A stretch of 12,878 bases of DNA, taken from DATDWC01 sp035289805 (GTDB taxonomy: Bacteria > Patescibacteriota > Gracilibacteria > Peribacterales > Peribacteraceae). Both the position numbers and the translations under genes were made by a program. The number at the start of each line of letters is the position of its first letter. Positions within the stretch are counted from its first letter, which is position 1. This document shows positions 7,031 to 12,878 of this stretch, piece by piece. The stretch lies in the NCBI GenBank assembly GCA_035289805.1, contig DATDWC010000040.1, forward strand, positions 1 to 12,878, written 5' to 3'. The notes under the pieces are model-generated. The model did no database searches. It had not been told where the DNA came from and saw nothing but the letters and a program-made list of their open reading frames with translations.

Positions 7031-8374
7031 ATGTCAAATAGAGTACTAAACGGCAGCGGCATTGACCAAGGAAGCGAAAGTCGCGAACATGCCCGAGAAC
7101 AGTATGAAAAATTCGATATAGCCGACCTTGGCATAAATCGAGAAATATTTCTTCGGGATATCGCTCCCTTATTCGAAACACTGGAATGGGATCACTATGA
7201 TGTTGAGCGAGGTGGGCTTCCTCAGCCATGCAGAAAGAGAGCGATTGCAACATTCGATGTTAAGGAGAGAGTAGGAGGATTGGAAATCAATCAAATGCCA
7301 AACCAGCCATATACACAACCCACAAATCACAATACCTATAATCGCACGGCTCCGCGTGTCTATCCCGATGTCGAGGATAAATACATACATCATCCAGAGA
7401 TGCAGAAACTTCATGCTGCAGTCCTTGCTATGGTAAAAAATCGAAGACCACATGCAAAACATTTGCGTACAATTTTCACATTCACCCGCACGGTCGTCAG
7501 TGATAGTCACGAAGGGCTTTGCGCAATGGAAGGACCTCATTGCGATGGGATGGACTACATTGTTTCCGCACTTGTTATAAATCGTAAGAATATCCAAGAA
7601 CATTCCGGTGAAAGCTCAGTTCTTACAGTAGATGGCTCAACCTGCTTCAAAACGGTATTGCAAGCAGGAGAAGGAATTTTCCAAGATGATCACAGACTTT
7701 TCCATAATATTACGAAGATCGAAAAGGATCCATTATCTTTAGAAACAGAAGGATTCCGAGATATTATCGGCATCGATGTAATTATCGAGGAACAAAAAAA
7801 TATTCTCTTTGATTCCAGTTCTCATCTTGGGCAATTTGATTTGCATGAGCCAACGAGAATCGCATGCAAAAACGCACAAGTGGCATTCGCAAATGATCAT
7901 CGACTTTCGGGAGCATATACATTCGAAGAGAATACCTATGTCGATAAAACAATCTGGCAGCTGGAAAGAGGAATTCAAGACACCTTTTTCCGATTCATGG
8001 ATCTCTTTCAATCCATCAAGAACATCACCCAGATCCCATTAAATCCCCGGACATGTATTTTGGCGTCACAGCTCAAACAAGATTCCGAACATCATATTTC
8101 TGATGCACTGACTGTTGCAGCCGCTATTGACAGGAATTTTGATCTGATTCAAACGCTGCGATCAGCAATAGGAAAAATAGTTCAGAATACTCACCGGGAA
8201 AATCTACCAGCGGTCGATCAGCTCGATCAGCTCGATCAGCACAGCAATATTCAAGAACATTCTTATAATGACCAGACGTTGGAATGTGCTTACCAAGATG
8301 CCCTTCGGGCAATCCGAGACAATAAGGTGAATCTACTCAGTATTACAGATCAATTACGACAAAAAGAAGTGTAA
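7031..8374 (+). CDS. 2-oxoglutarate/Fe(II) dioxygenase, amino-acid hydroxylase type, with extra C-terminal domain
   Basis: A 447-residue protein. Residues about 40-255 fit the 2OG-Fe dioxygenase family that includes the bacterial L-isoleucine hydroxylase (PF10014 type): GPHCDGMDYIVSALVINRKN (168-187) supplies the H170-x-D172 iron pair, GESSV (193-197) follows, and FQDDHRLFHNIT (217-228) supplies the distal ligand H225. RDIIGIDV (243-250) supplies the expected 2-oxoglutarate arginine R243. Known members hydroxylate free amino acids; the substrate here is not readable. About 190 residues follow (256-447), helical and polar, with a TCGATCAGC repeat near the end; I recognise no domain there, and it is beyond the usual family length of roughly 240-260. 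Base composition is AT-richer (35-38% GC in sampled lines) than the ATPase gene (55-57%), suggesting transfer. It diverges from a TrmB regulator, and its stop lies 9 nt before Cys-rich copy 3. Confidence 0.75.
   Translation: MSNRVLNGSGIDQGSESREHAREQYEKFDIADLGINREIFLRDIAPLFETLEWDHYDVERGGLPQPCRKRAIATFDVKERVGGLEINQMPNQPYTQPTNHNTYNRTAPRVYPDVEDKYIHHPEMQKLHAAVLAMVKNRRPHAKHLRTIFTFTRTVVSDSHEGLCAMEGPHCDGMDYIVSALVINRKNIQEHSGESSVLTVDGSTCFKTVLQAGEGIFQDDHRLFHNITKIEKDPLSLETEGFRDIIGIDVIIEEQKNILFDSSSHLGQFDLHEPTRIACKNAQVAFANDHRLSGAYTFEENTYVDKTIWQLERGIQDTFFRFMDLFQSIKNITQIPLNPRTCILASQLKQDSEHHISDALTVAAAIDRNFDLIQTLRSAIGKIVQNTHRENLPAVDQLDQLDQHSNIQEHSYNDQTLECAYQDALRAIRDNKVNLLSITDQLRQKEV
8214..8240 (+). repeat. Three tandem copies of TCGATCAGC inside the dioxygenase gene
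   Basis: Three perfect 9-bp units keep the frame and encode an alternating acid-glutamine-leucine run (DQLDQLDQH, residues 396-404). Copy-number change by slippage would alter the protein by three residues at a time. It lies in the extra C-terminal region, probably a flexible link. Confidence 0.8.
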
Positions 8375-8377
8375 AAT
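8372..8377 (+). promoter_or_regulatory. -10 element of Cys-rich copy 3 (TAAAAT)
   Basis: TAAAAT (five of six consensus) overlaps the stop codon of the dioxygenase gene and ends 6 nt before ATG 8384, so a transcript would begin at or beside the start codon. No good -35 is seen at the right distance, and read-through from the dioxygenase promoter is also possible. Confidence 0.45.
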
Positions 8378-8383
8378 GCAGTC

Positions 8384-10048
8384 ATGCCGACAGAAAAACA
8401 TTGTAGGCAGTGTCAGTCATCTTTCCCGATTGACGACCGTGACCGCGCATTTTACGCAAAAATGCAGGTGCCGGAGCCGACGCTCTGCCCCGAGTGCCGG
8501 TTACAGCGAAGGCTTGCGTGGAGGGTTGAACGGAATCTCTACATGCGTAAATGTGATCTCACAGGAAAAGATATTCTTTCCATCTTTCCGCCAAATCATC
8601 CGAATAAGGTTTACTACTATGAGGAATGGTACAAGGATTCGTACAACCCTCTCGATTACGGAAGGGATTTTGATTTTACACGTCCATTTTTCGATCAATT
8701 CGCGGAGCTCATGCGCAAGGTCCCGTTTGTGTCGCTCAACGTGGCAGGACTACAGAACTGCGAATATGTGAACCAGTGCGGATGGAGCAAGAACTGCTAC
8801 TTTACAATCGAAGCGGATCATAACGAGGATTCCATCCATTGCTACCGGACGTACTACAGCAAGACCTGCATGGATTGCGCGGAAATCCACAAGTGCGAGC
8901 GCTGCTACGAATGCACCGATTGCGAACAGTGCTTTGAGCTCAAGGAGAGCCATCTCTGTGAGCAGTGCCATAACTCGGCGTTTCTCTTTGATTGCAGAAG
9001 CTGCAGCGATTGTTTCGGTTGCGTTGGTCTACGACAGAAAAAGCAACATATGTTCAATGAAAAACTTTCGCCGGAAGAGTATCAATCAAGACTTTCTCAG
9101 TTTGATTTTAGCAACCGGCAGCACCTCTCCTCCGCAAGAGCGCGCCTGGAAGAGCTTAAATCCCGGCATCCGCGCAAATCATCCATCGGCGAGCAGAACG
9201 ACAATGTGTCAGGGAACTACATCTACGAAAGCAAGGATTGCCATGATTGCTTCGAAATCCGCGCCTGCCGCGATTGCCGATTTACACGCATTAGTCACCA
9301 TGCAAATGATTGCATGGATTACCTCAGCTGGGGCGATAATTCCGAACGCATCTACGAATGTCAGGAGTGCGGCCATAACGCGCATAATCTTCGTTTCTGC
9401 TCATCATGTTACGAGGGTATTCACAGCCTCACGTACTGCTATCAGTGCATGCTTACGGCAAATAATTGCTTTGGATGCGTGGGGATCAAAAAAGGAGAAT
9501 TCTGCATTCTCAACAAGCAGTATTCCAAAGACGAGTATGAAAAACTGGTTGAAAGAATCATCGGGCATATGAAGGAAACGGGAGAATGGGGAGAATTCTT
9601 TCCCTCAAGCATTTCTCCGCACTGCTACAACGAAACAATCGCTCAGGAACAGTTTCCACTCACGAAAGATGAAGCGACCGCGCGCGGCTGGAAGTGGAGA
9701 GATGAGCTTCCATTCACCACCGGCAAAGAGACGATCGCGCATGGAAAAATTCCGGAGAACATCGATGAGGTCACGGAAAGTATCTGCAATGAAATCCTTG
9801 CATGTAAATCGACTGGAAAGAATTATCGGATTACGAAGCAGGAACTTGCGCTGTATAAGAAAATGCGGATTCCGATCCCCCTCTTTCATCCAGATGAACG
9901 CCACCGCTTACGCATGGCAATGCGTAATCCCCGCAAACTCTGGAAGCGCCCATGTATGAAGTGCCAAAAAGAGATTGAGACGAGCTATGCGCCTGAGCGA
10001 CCGGAAATTGTTTATTGTGAGGAATGCTATCTGAAAGAGGTGTACTAA
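8384..10048 (+). CDS. Cysteine-rich multi-zinc-ribbon protein, copy 3 (complete)
   Basis: A 554-residue paralogue of copies 1 and 2, again with 43 cysteines. Ribbon 1 is intact (C7/C10 and C35/C38). Ribbon 2 keeps only C57, with the other three ligand positions replaced (CDLTGK and an aromatic YYYEEWY stretch). FDFTRPFFDQFAEL (96-109) matches the other copies. In the first lattice all 17 cysteines from 126 to 213 sit at residue numbers divisible by three, with 21-residue columns (132/153/174/195, 162/183/204, 171/192/213). Cap 1 has lost its cysteine (QKKQHMFNEKLSPEEY). The second half uses CxxC pairs (286/289 to 362/365), then cap 2 (CILNKQYSKDEYE, 374-386), HMKETGEWGEFFP (395-407) and the C-terminal ribbon (C524/C527, C545/C548) ending LKEVY. 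It starts 9 nt after the dioxygenase and ends 7 nt from the convergent channel gene. The function is unknown; it is probably cytoplasmic. Confidence 0.9.
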   Translation: MPTEKHCRQCQSSFPIDDRDRAFYAKMQVPEPTLCPECRLQRRLAWRVERNLYMRKCDLTGKDILSIFPPNHPNKVYYYEEWYKDSYNPLDYGRDFDFTRPFFDQFAELMRKVPFVSLNVAGLQNCEYVNQCGWSKNCYFTIEADHNEDSIHCYRTYYSKTCMDCAEIHKCERCYECTDCEQCFELKESHLCEQCHNSAFLFDCRSCSDCFGCVGLRQKKQHMFNEKLSPEEYQSRLSQFDFSNRQHLSSARARLEELKSRHPRKSSIGEQNDNVSGNYIYESKDCHDCFEIRACRDCRFTRISHHANDCMDYLSWGDNSERIYECQECGHNAHNLRFCSSCYEGIHSLTYCYQCMLTANNCFGCVGIKKGEFCILNKQYSKDEYEKLVERIIGHMKETGEWGEFFPSSISPHCYNETIAQEQFPLTKDEATARGWKWRDELPFTTGKETIAHGKIPENIDEVTESICNEILACKSTGKNYRITKQELALYKKMRIPIPLFHPDERHRLRMAMRNPRKLWKRPCMKCQKEIETSYAPERPEIVYCEECYLKEVY

Positions 10049-10055
10049 TGCCTCC

Positions 10056-10934
10056 CTACTCCCCTTCCGCAAATACAATCCTAATCCCCTGCGCTTTGCA
10101 CTGCGCAAGGATTGCCTCTGTTACATCAGTCACAATCATGCGGCGGCGGCGCATGGGGACCACGAACGTGAGTGTAAAACGCACACCCTCCCTACTGATT
10201 TCTGCAAGGACCATGGAATCATGGAACTCCTGTGGGAAGAAGAATCTGCGTGTACGGCGATCGATCTGCTTCTTTGCCGCTGTATGGTAGATATCGGTTT
10301 TTTCCTGCAATACCCGCCCAAAAATTTCTTTAGCTGCATCGTACTGCGTCTCATCCGCAAGAACCACCGGGAGCTCTACGCGGAGAAAATCTGAGGTACT
10401 GTTGTAGTTAATCACAGGGTGCGTGATGAGGGAGGAATTTGGCACACGGATGATTTTCCCCACCTGCGAAATATTTTTGAGGTCGGGCGTACGGACGACG
10501 AGGAGCGAGGTATAGAGGATTCCTACATCCACCACATCCCCTGTTATTGGTCCCTCCTCCGATCCCATAGTTACCCGATTCCCTAGGCTGAGTGATTGCA
10601 TCTGCATGAGCCATCCAAAGAACCCTTTAATGACATCCTGCATGCAGACTATGAGAGCAGCACCCACGAATGCCAGCGCCGCAAGGACATTGGGGTACCG
10701 AAACACGATCTCCTGCATGAGCCAAAAAAAGAGCGCAAGGTACACAATCGCCATAAAGATCTTCGTGAAGGCGTAGCGCACCGGTCGATAGGGAATGTGA
10801 ATGAAGAGATGCAACCGCACCGTCCGTTCTACAACAACAACCGTAGCGACAATCGTGAGGTAGAAGAAGAACACCATCCCAAACTCAATACTCGGAACTT
10901 TTTCTACGGCGAGAAAAAAATCTTCAATGCGCAT
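10056..10934 (-). CDS. MscS-family small mechanosensitive channel
   Basis: A 292-residue inner-membrane protein. Three hydrophobic spans (about 18-38, 54-78, 82-110) lead into the MscS pore helix, ALAFVGAALIVCMQDVIKGF (86-105). The beta domain follows with its hallmark GDVVDVGILYTSL (132-144) and IRVPNSSLITHPVINYN (162-178), then an alpha/beta C-terminal domain. MscS channels open under membrane tension to release solutes in osmotic downshock. The frame is open much farther upstream (to 11177), but that part is an antisense reading of the Ser-rich lipoprotein linker. ATG 10934 is preferred because it leaves a 34-bp divergent promoter gap; ATG 10970 would run into the neighbouring gene's start. 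A possible -10 TACACT (10950-10945) lies 10 nt upstream. The gene converges with Cys-rich copy 3. Confidence 0.85.
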   Translation of the reverse strand: MRIEDFFLAVEKVPSIEFGMVFFFYLTIVATVVVVERTVRLHLFIHIPYRPVRYAFTKIFMAIVYLALFFWLMQEIVFRYPNVLAALAFVGAALIVCMQDVIKGFFGWLMQMQSLSLGNRVTMGSEEGPITGDVVDVGILYTSLLVVRTPDLKNISQVGKIIRVPNSSLITHPVINYNSTSDFLRVELPVVLADETQYDAAKEIFGRVLQEKTDIYHTAAKKQIDRRTRRFFFPQEFHDSMVLAEISREGVRFTLTFVVPMRRRRMIVTDVTEAILAQCKAQGIRIVFAEGE

Positions 10935-10937
10935 CGT

Positions 10938-10952
10938 GATACGTAGTGTATC
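10938..10952. promoter_or_regulatory. Inverted repeat in the 34-bp divergent channel/hydrolase promoter gap
   Basis: GATAC-N5-GTATC is a perfect 5-bp inverted repeat. It covers the candidate minus-strand -10 TACACT (10950-10945) of the channel gene and ends just before the plus-strand -10 of the hydrolase gene. A protein bound here could control both directions. No regulator is identified, and such a short repeat can arise by chance. Confidence 0.35.
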
Positions 10953-10955
10953 GGG

Positions 10956-10961
10956 TACAAT
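10956..10961 (+). promoter_or_regulatory. -10 element of the hydrolase lipoprotein gene (TACAAT)
   Basis: TACAAT (five of six consensus) ends 7 nt before ATG 10969, which also has a lipoprotein signal directly after it. This supports 10969 over the upstream in-frame ATG at 10927. A leaderless transcript is predicted. Confidence 0.5.
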
Positions 10962-10968
10962 GGCATTC

Positions 10969-12045
10969 ATGAAACCTTTCCTCACTGTTCTTCTACTCCT
11001 CACTGCTTGCATGGGAAGGGGCTCCGGCAAGATTTTGGAAGATGTAAAACCACTTCCTCTCACCTCCAGCAGCTCCTCCACATCCTCTTCAACCTCTTCA
11101 ACCTCTTCTTCGGAAGATCGAGAAGAACTGAGTGAAGAACCCTCTCCCCTCGAACAAGTCCCCTCAGAGCTTTCCATTGCTCACCTTGGATCGATGAAAC
11201 TGGAGGGAACAGAGCTCATGCTGGAATATGTCATCTCCACAAATACTGCATACACACAGCATGCGATTTCGTACAAGAGTAATGGCCTTACGGTAAGTGG
11301 CATTTTGAATATTCCGGAGGGCGAGGGGCCCTTTCCGCTTGTCATCTTCAATCACGGACATATTCCAGCTTCTATTTACACAAGAGGCCGGGGTTTACGG
11401 CGGGAGCAGGATTATCTGGCTCGCGAGGGATTTGCCGTACTCCACACGGATTACCGCGGTCATGGAGAAAGTGATGAGAGTCCAGATACGCGCATGGTAT
11501 ATGACGCGGGACTTGAGTACGCAATGGATAGTATCAATGCAGTGCTCGCAGTACGTGAGGCCAAACTCCCAAAGATCGATTCCACGAGAGTAGGGATGCT
11601 GGGCCATTCACTCGGTGGCGGCGTAACGCTCAATGTACTCACAAGTCATCCTGAAATCGTGAATGCCGCAGTGCTGTATGCTCCGGTAAATAGTGATGCG
11701 TGGGAAAACTTTACGCGGTGGCGCGACGAGCGGGAAGAGGGCGATCGTACGCGCGAGGCACTCGGCACACGGGAGGAAAATCCATCAGCATGGGATGCTC
11801 TCTCCTCACTCACCGAGCTCTCAAACCTCAGGGCACCGATTCTCCTCTTCCATGGAACAGAGGATAGTGATGTTCCAGAGGATTGGTCCGATACGCTCTC
11901 CCAAAGACTCACAGAGCTTGGGAAAGAAGTGACCTACATCGAATACGAAGGCGAGAAGCATGAGTTCATCCCCAAATGGAAAGATTTTATGGAGAAGACT
12001 GCATCGTTCCTCCACCAGGAGCTCACTCCTGTAGACCCATCGTAA
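10969..12045 (+). CDS. Secreted alpha/beta-hydrolase lipoprotein (S9 peptidase/esterase-like)
   Basis: A 358-residue protein. MKPFLTVLLLLTAC is a short lipoprotein signal with lipobox ending at C14. A Ser/Thr-rich linker (about 31-50) then separates the lipid anchor from the enzyme. The hydrolase domain has the oxyanion-side FNHGH (127-131), DYRGHGES (161-168), the nucleophile elbow GHSLGG with S214 (212-217), the acid D299 in HGTEDSDVP (295-303) and the final histidine H331 in GEKHEF, so the triad is complete. The closest style is the S9/prolyl-oligopeptidase-like and dienelactone-hydrolase-like group; peptidase versus esterase cannot be decided. Lipid anchoring to the outer face of the membrane is expected, and it may act on host or environmental material. 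Its 3' end overlaps the convergent lipoprotein gene by 23 nt. The start is chosen from the signal peptide and the -10 position. Confidence 0.85.
   Translation: MKPFLTVLLLLTACMGRGSGKILEDVKPLPLTSSSSSTSSSTSSTSSSEDREELSEEPSPLEQVPSELSIAHLGSMKLEGTELMLEYVISTNTAYTQHAISYKSNGLTVSGILNIPEGEGPFPLVIFNHGHIPASIYTRGRGLRREQDYLAREGFAVLHTDYRGHGESDESPDTRMVYDAGLEYAMDSINAVLAVREAKLPKIDSTRVGMLGHSLGGGVTLNVLTSHPEIVNAAVLYAPVNSDAWENFTRWRDEREEGDRTREALGTREENPSAWDALSSLTELSNLRAPILLFHGTEDSDVPEDWSDTLSQRLTELGKEVTYIEYEGEKHEFIPKWKDFMEKTASFLHQELTPVDPS
11084..11110 (+). repeat. 9-bp tandem repeat coding the Ser/Thr linker
   Basis: CCTCTTCAA occurs twice, followed by CCTCTTCTT, inside a low-complexity stretch that codes the Ser/Thr-rich linker behind the lipid-anchor cysteine. 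The repeat is in phase with codons, so length change would only alter linker length. It also explains the spurious Ser/Glu-rich antisense reading frame. Confidence 0.75.
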
Positions 12046-12529
12046 CGGAGGTCATTTCACCGTTCCAAACAATCATGAGTGATACTTTTCGCTCATCCTT
12101 TGCGCCACTCAAAATGGTGGTTGTGCCTGCTTCCATGCTGGCTTCCATCGTCCAGCCATCCAGGGGAAGCTGACTCTTATAAAAGGCTACAACATCTGCT
12201 GCAGTATCGGTCGTCGTAAAGATCACTGCTCTCCCCGCATCTCCTGTTGCCGGATTCATGGACATTACCTGCGTAATTTTTGCACCCTCATAGACCGAAA
12301 CATCTTCTGGCCAATCAGCAGGAAGATCTACTTCTGCTCCTACATCCATGGTCCCCTCCTCTGTTTCCACATGCATTGATCCGTCATCCATTTCCACCTC
12401 TGCATTCTCACCAATCTCTTCTTCAATGCGTTGTTCCATTGCTTCCTCTGCACTTCGCGAACCACACGCAAAGAGGAGAAGACTCAAACAGAGTGCAGAA
12501 AAAAGACGGAAGATAGAGGAGGAGCTCAT
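12023..12529 (-). CDS. Small lipoprotein of unknown function
   Basis: A 168-residue protein. MSSSSIFRLFSALCLSLLLFAC is a lipoprotein signal with the lipidated cysteine at C22. An acidic, methionine-containing region (about 27-68) precedes a compact domain (69-168) with LPADWPEDVSVYEGAKI and DTAADVVAFYKSQLPLDGW (108-126), a pattern seen in uncharacterised bacterial lipoproteins in which a strand-rich domain ends with a helix and a Gly-Trp. I do not know a function. It ends in TGA, which supports the standard genetic code, and its last 23 nt overlap the 3' end of the convergent hydrolase lipoprotein. Neither a Shine-Dalgarno sequence nor a -10 at the usual short distance is seen; TATTCT at 12551-12546 lies 16 nt upstream of the ATG. 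Confidence 0.8.
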   Translation of the reverse strand: MSSSSIFRLFSALCLSLLLFACGSRSAEEAMEQRIEEEIGENAEVEMDDGSMHVETEEGTMDVGAEVDLPADWPEDVSVYEGAKITQVMSMNPATGDAGRAVIFTTTDTAADVVAFYKSQLPLDGWTMEASMEAGTTTILSGAKDERKVSLMIVWNGEMTSVTMGLQE

Positions 12530-12713
12530 GAGAAAATAGGGAGAGAGAATATGGAAAAAACACAGGGAATTATCCGTATTTAAATCACAAAATCAAGCAG
12601 AAATCTTCTACCAAAAGAGGAAAGAAAACTATTTACACTCGCATTGTTCTTTGCCACAGACAGAACATTTTTCCATGGGTGAAAAGGGGGAAGAAATACA
12701 AATGGTAACGGCT
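12530..12713. other. Intergenic region between the small lipoprotein and the truncated membrane protein gene
   Basis: This 184-bp gap is the largest in the window. It holds purine-rich and AT-rich sequence, a weak minus-strand TATTCT (12551-12546) and one 48-bp reading frame described separately. I found no hairpin with a T-tract and no repeat. Confidence 0.6.
12629..12676 (-). CDS. Possible 15-residue four-cysteine peptide
   Basis: ATG 12676 opens MEKCSVCGKEQCECK, ending in TAG. Four cysteines in 15 residues in the pattern CxxC-x4-CxC would make a minimal metal-binding knuckle. It lies 37 nt downstream of the truncated membrane-protein gene on the same strand and could be cotranscribed. The frame upstream is open but reads antisense-like sequence, so only the short form is considered. 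There is no Shine-Dalgarno sequence or close -10, and at this length chance is a serious alternative. Confidence 0.25.
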   Translation of the reverse strand: MEKCSVCGKEQCECK

Positions 12714-12878
12714 TTAGTAGAGACCTTCTTTATTCTTATCTCCATTTTCCGAACCACTATTGAGTTCCAGATTAATGCTCGGTCCATCATCTTGCGTTTG
12801 GCTACGAACCTGGAGTTGCTGAACGATGAAGTAGAGGAGAGCAAGGATTGCGACGATCGCAACAATGCCGACGATGAC
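12714..12878 (-). CDS. C-terminal part of a small single-span membrane protein (5' end beyond window)
   Basis: The minus-strand frame is open from the window end to TAA at 12716-12714 (54 residues). The visible part begins inside a strongly hydrophobic helix, VIVGIVAIVAILALLYFIV (1-19), followed by a polar Gln/Asp/Asn/Glu/Lys-rich tail ending KEGLY. This looks like the end of a single-pass protein, or the last span of a larger one, with a soluble tail of about 35 residues. It is too short to stand out in an ordinary frame scan. No family can be named from this fragment. Confidence 0.6.
   Translation of the reverse strand, partial: VIVGIVAIVAILALLYFIVQQLQVRSQTQDDGPSINLELNSGSENGDKNKEGLY

Noticed and set aside
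1..10048. CaiB/BaiF CoA-transferase identity for the Cys-rich proteins
   Set aside because: I recall database homologues in Peregrinibacteria carrying that label, but nothing here resembles a CoA-transferase; the label looks like propagated misannotation.
10927..10929. Upstream ATG for the hydrolase gene
   Set aside because: It would put 14 residues before a clear lipoprotein signal and lies upstream of the predicted -10.
8214..11110. CRISPR-like or mobile-element repeats from the two 9-bp tandem repeats
   Set aside because: Both are short, in-frame, adjacent units without spacers, lying in linker-coding DNA.
10935..11177. N-terminal extension of the channel reading frame, rich in Ser and Glu
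   Set aside because: It is the antisense of the signal peptide and Ser/Thr-rich linker of the hydrolase lipoprotein; low-complexity repeats keep the frame open. The MscS-like sequence starts after 10934.
12023..12529. Recoded UGA (glycine) genetic code
   Set aside because: TGA serves as the stop of the small lipoprotein at a sensible protein end, and I saw no in-frame TGA in the other genes.

Overview
This looks like a piece of a Candidate Phyla Radiation (Patescibacteria) chromosome, most plausibly Peregrinibacteria/Peribacteria-like. The placement rests on three large cysteine-rich zinc-ribbon proteins of a type I know mainly from CPR genomes, a soluble VirD4/TraG-like ATPase also typical of CPR genomes, very tight gene packing, and no Shine-Dalgarno sequence at a normal distance. 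TGA ends one gene and I saw no in-frame TGA in the others, so the UGA=Gly code of Gracilibacteria/Absconditabacteria is unlikely. The phylum is inferred from protein style; there is no rRNA or tRNA here.

Layout. (1) 1-3809, plus strand: a 5'-truncated Cys-rich protein, a YefM/YoeB-type toxin-antitoxin pair, and a second full-length Cys-rich paralogue. The toxin-antitoxin unit sits exactly between the paralogues, is bounded by 10-bp direct repeats, and has a recognisable operator. (2) 3879-6113, plus: a VirD4/TraG-like DNA-pumping ATPase without membrane anchor. (3) 6110-8374: an AT-richer segment with a TrmB-family regulator (minus) diverging from a 2-oxoglutarate/Fe(II) dioxygenase of the free-amino-acid hydroxylase type (plus). 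(4) 8384-10048, plus: a third Cys-rich paralogue. (5) 10056-12878: an MscS-type channel (minus), a divergent secreted alpha/beta-hydrolase lipoprotein (plus), a small lipoprotein (minus), a possible 15-residue four-cysteine peptide (minus), and the C-terminal end of a single-span membrane protein (minus).

Two signals stand out. The Cys-rich paralogues carry long runs of cysteines whose spacings are multiples of three, with a 21-residue period in the first half and, in the first gene, six cysteines exactly six residues apart. Each contains an internal duplication with a shared cap motif and ends in a nearly invariant zinc ribbon running to the last residue. This is a conserved metal- or redox-type scaffold of unknown job. 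Second, in seven transcription units a good -10 hexamer ends only 6-9 nt before the start codon, which predicts leaderless or near-leaderless mRNAs as the normal mode here.

No stretch over 300 bases lacks a gene. The largest gaps are 12530-12713 and 6887-7030. I saw no tRNA, rRNA, CRISPR array, insertion sequence or convincing intrinsic terminator. Convergent genes overlap or nearly touch at their 3' ends.
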